A DNA stretch of 34,065 bases from Gammaproteobacteria bacterium (GTDB lineage Bacteria; Pseudomonadota; Gammaproteobacteria; Enterobacterales; Alteromonadaceae), in assembly GCA_017302255.1 (NCBI GenBank), contig JAFLDV010000040.1, forward strand, positions 1 through 34,065, written 5' to 3'. Each line of letters begins with the position of its first letter. Position 1 is the stretch's first letter. The position numbers and the translations under genes were made by a program. Shown piece by piece: positions 6,339 through 14,729 of the stretch. Below the pieces are notes generated by a model. The model was not told the origin of the DNA, made no database searches, and saw only the letters and a list, made by a program, of their open reading frames with translations.

Positions 6339-8999
6339 ATGACGAAAACGTTTAACAAGACGGCATTGGCATTAGCCATATCGCCGATGTTTTTTGCGGT
6401 GATGGCGCAAGCACAGCAGGCCGACACGCCACAGCAAAGCGTAAATAAACAGCAAAGCACCGACAAAGAAATCGAAGTCATTGAAGTTAAAGGCTTTGGT
6501 GCCACCCTTGGCAAATCGCTGCGGCAGAAGAAATTAGCCGATAGCGTGGTCGAAATTGTGTCCACCGATGACTTAGGCTCATTGCCTGATGTCACTATCG
6601 CTGATGCTATCGCCCGCTTGCCTGGTGTTGCCGCAGAGCGCGATCGCGGCAATGCCTCCAGTATTTCCATCCGTGGTATGGGTCCACGCCTGAACATGGC
6701 AACCATGAATGGCCGCGAAATCGTCAGCGCCGAACCAAGCCGTGAAGTGCGCTACGAGCAATTCCCATCAGAACTGATTAACTCAGTTGAAGTTTACAAA
6801 AGCCCAGTCGCCAATCAGGTTGAAGGTGGCATCTCGGGCTTGGTCAATATGAACTTCATCAGCCCACTCGCTGCGGGCAAACAACGCGTTACTGTCACTG
6901 GTCATTTGATGGACTATCAATTAGGCCATGACATGAAAGACTCAGGCGCCGATGCCAATGGTCACAAAGAAAGCTTTTCTTATGTTGACCAATTTGGTGA
7001 AAACTTCGGTGTTGTTATTGGTTTAACCTATCAAGATCAACCGTCTTTGCAACGCGAAACTAGCTCTTGGGGTTACAATAAAACTCCAGCAAATCAAGGC
7101 GATGTCAATGGCGACGGCATCACCGAAGCCGCACCATGGGGTGGCAAAGCCGCCACTAAACTTGGCGACAATCAGCGCACTGGCGCCATGACCATTTTAG
7201 AGTGGCAAGCCAGTGAACAGCTGAATCTAAAATACGATTTATTCTATTCTGAGTTTGATATTACCGAGCAGGAAGACCAATTCTGGTTTGATAACTGGGG
7301 TAACTGGGGTGGCGGTTCCAACTGGAACTACAACAACTCAGCAAGCCCAGCGCAAATCATCACCAAAGCCGATGGCAGTCAGCAGTTAACGGGCGGCGGC
7401 GTGTTGTGGGGTAATCACTCAGCCAACAACGCGACTTGGTTCCAAGCCAACGAATTGATGAGCACTGGCCTGAAATCGGTGTGGAATGGTGATGTTTGGA
7501 CTATTAGTTCTGATGTCGGTTATTCAGAAGCGAGCATCGAATCTCGCTGGGTCAACATCACTTCTAGCTGGAGCGGTACAGGGCCAGTGGATGTGCAATG
7601 GAATACTCAAGGTGGTCGTTTGGCAGTGATTGTCGACAAAGACATCAGTAACCCAGCCGATTATCGCATTAACGGCATGACCGTGGATGGCGATCGCGAA
7701 TTAACCGATAAAATGACCAGTGCCAAATTAGACTTTGAACGCAGCCTCGAATGGAACGCAGTGGATACCTTGTCCTTTGGCGCGCGCGTGAGCGACAGGG
7801 AAAAAGACAACGATGTGATCAGCTGGTGGCAAGGGGTGACTAATCCAAACTTGACCGACTACGGTCACAGCTACCAACTGGGCGGTGATTTTGTATCGCC
7901 AGCACTTTATAGCTTCAAAGATTGGCAATACGTTGCTGACCAAGGCTTTGGCGGCATTCATAACCGCAACAGCAAAGTGAAACAGCAACAAGACCATATC
8001 AATAGCTGGTTTGTCAGTGAAACCAACTCAGCCGCTTATGCCATGGTGAAACTGCGCTCAGAAATTTTCGGCTTGCCATATACCGGAAATGCCGGCGTGC
8101 GTTTAGTGCACACCTCGTCAACCTCAGCGGGTCATCAATTTAAAGATGGTGTGTTTGGTCCAATCGAAGTTGATCACAGCTACACCGAAGTGCTGCCATC
8201 ACTGAACTTAAACGTCAGCATTGATGAGCAAACGCAATTACGCTTTGGCTTATCCCGAGCACTGGCGCGTCCGCCGCTGGTTGAAATGCGTACTGGTTTC
8301 CAATTAGATTCACAAAGCCCAGTGAAAACTGGCTCAGGTGGCAATCCATTGCTGGACCCATTTGTCGCGAATCAGCTTGATGTTGGTATCGAATACTTCT
8401 GGGAAGACAACCACGCATTAACCACGTCGTTTTTCTTCAAAGATTTAGAATCACATATTGGTAGCAGCACCGACAAATTGACCGTCGATGGCATTGATTA
8501 CGATTTCACCGGTCCGATGAACGGTGATGGCGGCCAAATTAAAGGCGTGGAAGTGATGTACCAACAAGCCTTTACCTTCTTACCAGCGCCATTTGATGGC
8601 TTAGGTGTTTACAGTAACTACTCCTACACCGACAGCAATGTGAACGAGTTTGTGCCAGTGGAAAATCCATTGCCACTTGGCGGCTTGTCAAAACATGTCG
8701 GTAACTTAACCTTGTGGTACTACCGCGAAGGTGTGGATGCGAAAGTGTCCTACAACTACCGCAGCAGCTTTACCCGTGTCGGCAGCTGGACACCTAGTGA
8801 AATCAACAGCATCAGCGCCGAGCGTACTGTCGATGCCAGCGTTTCATACGAAGTGAACGAGCAGCTGAAGTTGATGTTACAAGCGCAAAACCTCACTAAC
8901 GAGCCATCGCAAAGTTACTTCGACAATGATGTAACCCGCCCTGGCAGTTACCTCGAGTGGGGCCGTCGTTACCTGATTGGTTTCTCTTATTCGATGTAA
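6339..8999 (+). CDS. TonB-dependent receptor, Xanthomonas/Caulobacter sugar type
   Basis: The 886-aa outer-membrane protein has a signal peptide ending near AQAQ (about residue 26) and a TonB-box-like EVIEVKGFG near 46-54. A plug domain follows (SVVEIVSTDDLGSLPD, ARLPGVAAER, SISIRGMG), then a 22-strand-type barrel. The plug wording and the NMATMNGR segment place it with the TonB-Xanth-Caul subfamily, often linked to carbohydrate uptake. It is the first gene of the galactoside operon, so the predicted cargo is a galactose-containing oligosaccharide (inference). The ATG has AGGGGTGG just upstream. A second, degraded GalR-like site covers the start codon region. Confidence 0.9.
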   Translation: MTKTFNKTALALAISPMFFAVMAQAQQADTPQQSVNKQQSTDKEIEVIEVKGFGATLGKSLRQKKLADSVVEIVSTDDLGSLPDVTIADAIARLPGVAAERDRGNASSISIRGMGPRLNMATMNGREIVSAEPSREVRYEQFPSELINSVEVYKSPVANQVEGGISGLVNMNFISPLAAGKQRVTVTGHLMDYQLGHDMKDSGADANGHKESFSYVDQFGENFGVVIGLTYQDQPSLQRETSSWGYNKTPANQGDVNGDGITEAAPWGGKAATKLGDNQRTGAMTILEWQASEQLNLKYDLFYSEFDITEQEDQFWFDNWGNWGGGSNWNYNNSASPAQIITKADGSQQLTGGGVLWGNHSANNATWFQANELMSTGLKSVWNGDVWTISSDVGYSEASIESRWVNITSSWSGTGPVDVQWNTQGGRLAVIVDKDISNPADYRINGMTVDGDRELTDKMTSAKLDFERSLEWNAVDTLSFGARVSDREKDNDVISWWQGVTNPNLTDYGHSYQLGGDFVSPALYSFKDWQYVADQGFGGIHNRNSKVKQQQDHINSWFVSETNSAAYAMVKLRSEIFGLPYTGNAGVRLVHTSSTSAGHQFKDGVFGPIEVDHSYTEVLPSLNLNVSIDEQTQLRFGLSRALARPPLVEMRTGFQLDSQSPVKTGSGGNPLLDPFVANQLDVGIEYFWEDNHALTTSFFFKDLESHIGSSTDKLTVDGIDYDFTGPMNGDGGQIKGVEVMYQQAFTFLPAPFDGLGVYSNYSYTDSNVNEFVPVENPLPLGGLSKHVGNLTLWYYREGVDAKVSYNYRSSFTRVGSWTPSEINSISAERTVDASVSYEVNEQLKLMLQAQNLTNEPSQSYFDNDVTRPGSYLEWGRRYLIGFSYSM
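6343..6356. promoter_or_regulatory. Possible second GalR-like operator inside the first gene
   Basis: CGAAAACGTTTAAC is centred 133 bp downstream of the primary palindrome. The left half fits GNAANC perfectly and the right half fits GNTT but not the final C. In E. coli the gal operon also has a second GalR site inside its first gene, which enables looping. Here the spacing differs and the site is weaker. Confidence 0.35.
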
Positions 9000-9062
9000 A
9001 CCTATTGGTGGCGAAAACTGATTGGCCTTGCGCCAAACAGCAGAGCAAGCACGGTCGAAAAA

Positions 9063-9091
9063 CCGCTTAGTGGCAAGCTGCCACTAAGCGG
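9063..9091 (+). terminator. Strong hairpin between the TonB receptor and SDR genes
   Basis: CCGCTTAGTGGCA and TGCCACTAAGCGG form a perfect 13-bp stem with a three-base AGC loop. Only a short ACATTTG follows rather than a U tract, so it may be a partial terminator or an mRNA-stabilising 3' end that lowers distal gene expression relative to the receptor. It ends 21 bases before the SDR start codon. Confidence 0.65.
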
Positions 9092-9112
9092 CACATTTGC
9101 GGAGTAAAAATC

Positions 9113-9823
9113 ATGAAACCCCATGTATTGCTGACTGGCGCTTCGTCAGGCATTGGCCGCGCCTTGGCTAAAAAACTGGTTTTAGCCGGTTATCGCCTGA
9201 GTTTACAAGGGCGGCAAACAGATAAACTCGCAACAACCATTAGCCAAATCCAACAGCTGCCGGACAGCAGTTCGTCGATAGTGCACGCTTCCGCCTTTTG
9301 TTTAAGCGAGCCTCAAGCCATTAGTGATTTTGTCGCCGCGGCGCAAGCCAAAGCCCCTATCGACATTTTAATTAACTGTGCTGGCGCCAATCTGAGTCGC
9401 ACCTCAACTAGTGCCCCAGACATCGCGGCGCTGAATGCCATGATGCAACTGAATTTTTTTGCCCCGGTAGCGCTTTGCGCTGCGGTACTGCCGGCAATGC
9501 AAACCCGCGGTCAGGGCACCATTTTAAATCTGCTATCAACCTGCTGTTTATTCGCCAATGCCAATAACAGCGGTTATACCGCCAGCAAACTTGCCTTGGA
9601 TGGTTACAGCAAAGTGATGCGCAAGGAACTGCAAGGCAGCGGAGTTCGAGTGCTTAGCCTTTATCCGGGCGGCGTCAATACCGAATTTCGCACGACAACT
9701 AGACCGGATTACTTGAGTGCTGATGAAGTCGCAACCGCCGCACTGGCAATGCTGACAACGCCAGCACACGTGCAGTGGCATGAGCTAGTGCTGCGCCCGG
9801 CAGTAGAAACCAATTATGCCTGA
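9113..9823 (+). CDS. Short-chain dehydrogenase/reductase (classical SDR)
   Basis: The 236-aa protein has the classical SDR layout: the nucleotide-binding TGASSGIG at residues 8-15, NCAG at 88-91 (normally NNAG), and the catalytic tetrad Asn114, Ser142, Tyr155 and Lys159 within YTASK. The GRQ after strand 2 has an Arg often associated with NADP(H) preference. No signal peptide is present, so it is cytoplasmic. GGAG sits 8 bases before the ATG. Its place inside a galactose operon suggests a sugar or sugar-derived carbonyl substrate, for example an oxidised galactoside, but the sequence does not show this. Generic SDRs are also common passengers. Confidence 0.85.
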   Translation: MKPHVLLTGASSGIGRALAKKLVLAGYRLSLQGRQTDKLATTISQIQQLPDSSSSIVHASAFCLSEPQAISDFVAAAQAKAPIDILINCAGANLSRTSTSAPDIAALNAMMQLNFFAPVALCAAVLPAMQTRGQGTILNLLSTCCLFANANNSGYTASKLALDGYSKVMRKELQGSGVRVLSLYPGGVNTEFRTTTRPDYLSADEVATAALAMLTTPAHVQWHELVLRPAVETNYA

Positions 9824-9903
9824 TGGCTTTTTTATCGCGATAAGCAACTAGGCAAAAAGCCGAGTGCACAGCAGTCAACTTATTGAGCTTGAACGGAAAT
9901 TTT

Positions 9904-12519
9904 ATGATTTTTTCAAAAAACCAGCTGCAACCCCAGCGACAAAACCAGCTGCAAAATCGACAGCTAACCAGCGACCACCATGGCACGCATGCCAAGAGTG
10001 CAACGCGAAAGCCTGCCATGCTGGCGTTATTGGGTCTCTATTTTGCGGCTGGCATGGCAACCGCGACTGATACTCAAGCAACTGCTACTCAAACAACTAG
10101 TACTCAAGCATCTAAAGTATCGGCAACTGGCATATTGGCAATGCCGAGCACCGATCTGAGTGGCTGTGCAAAGATTGCATGTGATGTAACAGTCAGTCAT
10201 TGGCTATTTACCAGCGACAAACAAGGTGCTGGGCAACTGCCCACCAACGATGCCACTTGGCAGCGAGTGCGGGTGCCACACACGCCAGTATTAGAGCCGT
10301 TAGTGGTGAACAATCAGTGGCAAGGCACTGCTTGGTACAAAACCACCCTGAATTTAACAGCGCTAGAGCAGCAACAGTTGTGGCTGCATTTTGCCGGCGC
10401 CATGAACATCGCCGACGTATATCTCAATGGCCAACATTTAAGCCAACATATCGGCGGTTATTTACCCTTTGCCGTCGATTTAACCCAATTTGCGAAAGCC
10501 GGCGACAACGAATTATTGGTGCGCTTGGATAACCGCGACAACGCCATCACCGGGCCTAAACCATTGGCTCAGCTTGATTTTAATTTCTTCGGTGGGCTTT
10601 ATCGCCAAGTGGTTTTACAACGTCGGCCGGCAGTGCATTTTGGCAATGACTTGTTAGCGGCACAGGGCCAGCAAGCGTTATTTACCCAGCAAAACCGCCA
10701 AATCAGCGCCATCGATATCAGCTACCCACAACTTGATGCTGAGCAAGCAACAATTGCCCTGAATACCGGCCTGAATAACAGCGCAGCACAAGCAACGACC
10801 GTGGAAATTGAGCAACAACTGTTTGACGGTAAGCAACTGGTGGCGCAAAGCCGCAGCAAAGCGCGACTAGCGGCCAAGCAACAGGTCGCGGTGGCGCAGC
10901 AGCTGCGCTTGAAGTCGCCGAAGTTATGGAGTCCGGCGAGCCCATCGCTCTATCGTTTGCAAACCACCATTTGGCAAGGCAAGCAGCAGCTGGAGCAACA
11001 AACTCGACGCATTGGCCTTAGAACCCTCGCCTTTAATGCGCAACAGCAACTGCTATTAAACGGCAAGGTGACGCATTTGCGTGGGGTGAATCGCCACCAA
11101 GAGTTCCCGCATGTCGGTTATGCCAGCTCAGCGCAAGCGGATTATCGCGATGCGGTGCGTATCAAAGGCGCCGGTTTTGATTATGTGCGGCTGTCACATT
11201 ACCCGCAGTCCGAAGCCTTTATGGATGCGGCGGATGAACTCGGCTTGTTATTGCTGGATGCGGTGCCAGGTTGGCAGTATTACAGCGCAGATCCGGCGTT
11301 TTCTGCCTACATAGTGCAAAGCTGTGCCGAGTTAGTGCGTCGCAGTCGGCATCGCCCAAGCATTTTGGCTTTTGAATGCTCGCTCAATGAGACAGCGATG
11401 CCAGAAAGCTTAATTTCGGCACTGCACCAAACCGTGAAACAGCATGCGCCTGCCGCCTACTCTGCGGGCTGGACCCATGGTTTTGATATTTACCTGCAAG
11501 CGCGTCAGCACCGGCTGCAACATTACACGCCACCAACTCAGCCGTACATCGTCTCCGAATATGGCGATTGGGAGTATTACGCTCAGGATGCCGGCTTTGC
11601 TCAGCATCAGTGGAATAGCTTAAAACCGGCCGAGCGCACCTCACGCCAACTGTTATCTGCTGGCGAAAAACCGCTGCTGCAACAAGCGCGGAATCTGCAA
11701 GAAGCGCATAACGATAACTTCAATACTCCGGCTTTTGCCGATGGCTATTGGGTGATGTTCGATTACAACCGTGGTTATGCCGATGATTTAGAAGCTTCGG
11801 GCATTATGAGCATCAACCGTCTGCCCAAATACAGCTACTACTTTTTCCAAAGTCAGCGCCCTGCCAGTGAGCAAAATCCTGCTTATCCGTCAGGCCCAAT
11901 GGTATTTATTGCCAGTGATTGGACGTTAGATTCCTCGCTGCAAGTGCGAGTCTTTAGTAACGCCGAACAAGTAGAGCTATGGCGTAACGACGAACTCATT
12001 GCTCGCCAAGCGCCAGACCAAGATCAATTCAGCGACAAGCTAAATATAAAAGCCGGACAGCCACCTTTTAGCTTTAACCTCGATAAGTTTGTCGCCGGCA
12101 CCTTAACCGCCAAAGCCTTTATCAACGGTAAGCAGGTGGCAACACATCAAGTGAAAACGCCTGGCAAACCAAGCCAATTGCGCCTGCGCGTGGAAACAGC
12201 AAGCCTCGAATTGAAAGCCTTTGACCAAGTATTTGTCTACGCCGAGGTGCTGGATGACGCCGGTAATTTAGTGGCTGTCCAGCATTTGCCAGTGCAGTTT
12301 AAGACCAGTGGCGGCGGCTTACAGTTGCTCAATCCCCAAACGCCACTGACTGAACGCGGTGTCGCCGCGATGTTAGTCGAAGTGGGGTCTGCTGGTCGCA
12401 TCGAGGTTAGCGCTGAAGGATTACGCGGCGATAGCCTGAATTTAGCCGCTGAACGTGGCGCTGACTTGGCACCAAATAAAGCAGCCGACACAGCAACCGA
12501 CAATTCTACGAAGCACTAA
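9904..12519 (+). CDS. Glycoside hydrolase family 2 enzyme, probable beta-galactosidase
   Basis: The 871-aa exported enzyme has the GH2 order: jelly-roll sugar-binding domain (RVRVPHTPV, then GAMNIADVYLNG, then GGYLPFAVDLT), immunoglobulin-like domain, TIM barrel (LRGVNRHQEFPHVGYA, then YVRLSHYPQSEAFMDAADELG) and C-terminal beta domains. The acid/base Glu496 (SLNET) and nucleophile Glu552 (VSEYGDW) are both present. The ATG at 9904 has GGA 6 bases upstream; a TTG 21 bases earlier is less likely. The N-terminus is unusual: about 35 polar Gln-rich residues precede the hydrophobic signal core (MLALLGLYFAAGMATA). A Thr/Gln repeat follows the signal. Location in the gal operon supports beta-galactosidase, but GH2 also includes mannosidases and glucuronidases. 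Confidence 0.88.
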   Translation: MIFSKNQLQPQRQNQLQNRQLTSDHHGTHAKSATRKPAMLALLGLYFAAGMATATDTQATATQTTSTQASKVSATGILAMPSTDLSGCAKIACDVTVSHWLFTSDKQGAGQLPTNDATWQRVRVPHTPVLEPLVVNNQWQGTAWYKTTLNLTALEQQQLWLHFAGAMNIADVYLNGQHLSQHIGGYLPFAVDLTQFAKAGDNELLVRLDNRDNAITGPKPLAQLDFNFFGGLYRQVVLQRRPAVHFGNDLLAAQGQQALFTQQNRQISAIDISYPQLDAEQATIALNTGLNNSAAQATTVEIEQQLFDGKQLVAQSRSKARLAAKQQVAVAQQLRLKSPKLWSPASPSLYRLQTTIWQGKQQLEQQTRRIGLRTLAFNAQQQLLLNGKVTHLRGVNRHQEFPHVGYASSAQADYRDAVRIKGAGFDYVRLSHYPQSEAFMDAADELGLLLLDAVPGWQYYSADPAFSAYIVQSCAELVRRSRHRPSILAFECSLNETAMPESLISALHQTVKQHAPAAYSAGWTHGFDIYLQARQHRLQHYTPPTQPYIVSEYGDWEYYAQDAGFAQHQWNSLKPAERTSRQLLSAGEKPLLQQARNLQEAHNDNFNTPAFADGYWVMFDYNRGYADDLEASGIMSINRLPKYSYYFFQSQRPASEQNPAYPSGPMVFIASDWTLDSSLQVRVFSNAEQVELWRNDELIARQAPDQDQFSDKLNIKAGQPPFSFNLDKFVAGTLTAKAFINGKQVATHQVKTPGKPSQLRLRVETASLELKAFDQVFVYAEVLDDAGNLVAVQHLPVQFKTSGGGLQLLNPQTPLTERGVAAMLVEVGSAGRIEVSAEGLRGDSLNLAAERGADLAPNKAADTATDNSTKH
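10071..10115 (+). repeat. Three 15-nt in-frame repeats after the GH2 signal peptide
   Basis: TACTCAAGCAACTGC, TACTCAAACAACTAG and TACTCAAGCATCTAA follow one another exactly. They encode a Thr/Gln/Ala/Ser linker just after the predicted signal-peptide cleavage region. Confidence 0.7.
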
Positions 12520-12543
12520 AACATTGTAAGAACAGGAACTTAT

Positions 12544-13581
12544 ATGAACATTCTGGTGACCGGCGGAACCGGTTATATCGCCTCCCATACCGCGGTGAAA
12601 CTGCTGGCTGCAGGCCATCAGTTAGTGCTGGTCGATAATCTGGCCAACAGCAACATTGCGGTGCTCGATCGCATTGCCCTACTCAGCGGGCAAAAGCCCC
12701 ATTTTTACCAAGCCGATATTGGTAACTATGCCGCGCTGAGCGCGATTTTTACCGCCCATCAAATTGATGCGGTGATTCATTTTGCTGGGCTCAAAGCCGT
12801 CGGCGAATCAGCGCAAAAACCACTGCATTATTATCGCGAAAACGTCGCTGGCAGCCTGCAATTGCTGGAAGTGATGCAAGAGTTCGCAGTAAAAAGCCTG
12901 ATTTTTAGCTCATCAGCCACAGTCTATGGCGACCCACGCGAACTACCGCTGACCGAGCAATCGCCAATTCAGCCGCAGAGCGTTTACGGCCGCACTAAGT
13001 GGATGGTGGAACAAATAATTGCCGATCATTGTTCGGCAGATCCTAGTTTCAGCGCTGTGTGTTTGCGCTACTTCAATCCAGTTGGCGCTCATCCATCAGG
13101 TCTGATGGGCGAAGATCCAAATGGGATCCCAAACAACTTGTTGCCATTTATCAGCCAAGTTGCCATTGGTCGGCGCGAGCAATTGTCGGTGTTTGGCAAT
13201 GACTACCCAACCGCGGATGGCACCGGCGTGCGCGACTATATCCATGTGCAGGATTTGGCGGAAGGCCATCGCCTCGCGCTTAAGCTGACAAACAATCCGG
13301 GGTGTCATCGCTTTAATTTGGGCACTGGCAGTGGTGTTTCCGTCCTAGAAATGGTCGATGCATTTCGCGCTGTCAGTGGCCACCCAGTGCCACTAATCAT
13401 CTGTCCACGGCGCACTGGTGATGTCGCCGCGTGTTATGCCGACGCGGCGAAAGCCCAGCACGAACTAGGCTGGCAGGCGCAATTAAATCTGACCGACATG
13501 GTTGCCGACACTTGGCGTTGGCAGCACTTAAACCCGCAAGGCTACCAAACCCCGCCAGCGAAATTGAAGGAAAAATTATGA
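12544..13581 (+). CDS. galE: UDP-glucose 4-epimerase
   Basis: The 345-aa protein interconverts UDP-galactose and UDP-glucose in the Leloir pathway. It shows the NAD-binding GGTGYIASH (an Ala replaces the last Gly of the usual GYIGSH), IHFAGLKAVGESAQKPL, the catalytic Ser124 in SSSATVYGD, and Tyr148/Lys152 in YGRTK. RYFNPVGAHPSG and GTGVRDYIHV blocks follow, as in the E. coli enzyme, with nearly full-length similarity. AGGA lies 7 bases before the ATG. Its stop overlaps the galT start (ATGA), so translation is coupled. Confidence 0.97.
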   Translation: MNILVTGGTGYIASHTAVKLLAAGHQLVLVDNLANSNIAVLDRIALLSGQKPHFYQADIGNYAALSAIFTAHQIDAVIHFAGLKAVGESAQKPLHYYRENVAGSLQLLEVMQEFAVKSLIFSSSATVYGDPRELPLTEQSPIQPQSVYGRTKWMVEQIIADHCSADPSFSAVCLRYFNPVGAHPSGLMGEDPNGIPNNLLPFISQVAIGRREQLSVFGNDYPTADGTGVRDYIHVQDLAEGHRLALKLTNNPGCHRFNLGTGSGVSVLEMVDAFRAVSGHPVPLIICPRRTGDVAACYADAAKAQHELGWQAQLNLTDMVADTWRWQHLNPQGYQTPPAKLKEKL

Positions 13582-14729
13582 GCGAGCAATTTCAGCCAAC
13601 TGGAGTTTTCGAACCGACAGAACACCCGCATCGTCGGCTAAACGTATTAACTGGTGATTGGGTTTTAGTCTCGCCACATCGGGCGAAGCGGCCATGGCAA
13701 GGCCAAGTGGAAGCAGCAGATGAACAGCAGCTACCGGCTTATGATGCCCACTGCTATTTGTGCCCAAGCAATCATCGGGTTAGCGGCGAGCAAAACCCGC
13801 AGTATCAAGGGCCTTTTGTCTTTCAAAATGACTTTGCTGCACTTAATCAGCAGACACCAGCGCATCACAGCAACGTCGATGATTTGTTAGTGTTGCAGGC
13901 GGAACAAGGTTTAAGCCGAGTGATTTGTTATTCACCGGACCATAGCAAAACACTGCCAGAACTGGCACTGCCGGAAATAGTGCAGGTGATCAAGCTATGG
14001 ACAGCGCAATACCAAGAGCTTGGCCAAAGTCATCGCTGGGTACAAATCTTTGAAAACAAAGGCGCGATCAACGGCTGTTCTAATCCGCATCCGCATGGCC
14101 AAATTTGGGCCAGCCACGGTGTTCCGACATTACCTGCGCGCGAAGATGACAAACAACGTCAGTATTATCAGCAGCATCAGCGTAATTTGCTGCAAAGTTA
14201 TGTGGCCTTAGAACTGCAAGATCGCAGCCGCATCGTCGACGAAAATGCCGATTGGTTGGTGGTTGTGCCTTATTGGGCGAGCTGGCCTTTTGAAACGCTG
14301 TTATTACCGAAAATGGCCGTGCAGCGCTTGGAACAATTAACCGAAGCTCAGCAGCTGAGCCTTGCAGAAATTCTGCAAGCACTCACCTCTCGCTACGACA
14401 ACTTATTCCAATGCTCATTCCCGTATTCGATGGGTTGGCATGCAGCGCCTTATGCAATCCCAAGCGTTAGCGCTGCTGCAGCTAAAAGCGTTAGCGCCGC
14501 TGCAACTGACAACGACATCAGCCACTGGTTATTGCATGCGCATTTTTATCCGCCATTATTACGCTCAGCCAGCGTGAAGAAATTTATGGTAGGTTATGAA
14601 ATGCTTGCGGAAACGCAGCGTGATATGACGCCAGAACAAGCGGCCGAGCGCTTACGCGCTTTATCCAGCCGCCATTACAAAACATCAGGTGAAAACCTTG
14701 CACAATCGAGTACTGAATCATGCCGTTAA
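13578..14729 (+). CDS. galT: Galactose-1-phosphate uridylyltransferase
   Basis: The 383-aa protein transfers UMP from UDP-glucose to galactose-1-phosphate. Zinc ligands CYLC (Cys59, Cys62), SPDHSKTL (His122) and the active-site triad NPHPHGQIW (nucleophile His173) are all present. The C-terminal half (PYWASWPFETLLLPK, TSRYDNLFQCSFPYSMGWH, HAHFYPPLLRSASVKKFMVGYE) follows E. coli GalT. It is about 35 residues longer than the enteric enzyme, partly through an Ala/Ser-rich repeated insert at about 14457-14515. The start is the ATG overlapping the galE stop, with GAAGGA upstream. The 3' end overlaps galK by 10 bases. Confidence 0.96.
   Translation: MSEQFQPTGVFEPTEHPHRRLNVLTGDWVLVSPHRAKRPWQGQVEAADEQQLPAYDAHCYLCPSNHRVSGEQNPQYQGPFVFQNDFAALNQQTPAHHSNVDDLLVLQAEQGLSRVICYSPDHSKTLPELALPEIVQVIKLWTAQYQELGQSHRWVQIFENKGAINGCSNPHPHGQIWASHGVPTLPAREDDKQRQYYQQHQRNLLQSYVALELQDRSRIVDENADWLVVVPYWASWPFETLLLPKMAVQRLEQLTEAQQLSLAEILQALTSRYDNLFQCSFPYSMGWHAAPYAIPSVSAAAAKSVSAAATDNDISHWLLHAHFYPPLLRSASVKKFMVGYEMLAETQRDMTPEQAAERLRALSSRHYKTSGENLAQSSTESCR
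14463..14510 (+). repeat. 24-nt tandem duplication inside galT
   Basis: Two 24-nt copies (14463-14486 and 14487-14510) differ at a few bases and encode SVSAAAAK and SVSAAATD. They fill a loop between the SMGWH and HAHFYPP segments, where enteric GalT has only a short stretch. Confidence 0.8.

Noticed and set aside
9883-9903. TTG start giving a longer GH2 protein
   Set aside because: The ATG at 9904 has a properly spaced GGA, and the longer start adds only residues ahead of an already long signal-peptide n-region.
13431-13577. Longer 5' extension of galT
   Set aside because: The extension overlaps galE in another frame; the ATG at 13578 has a good RBS, an ATGA overlap and matches the family N-terminus.
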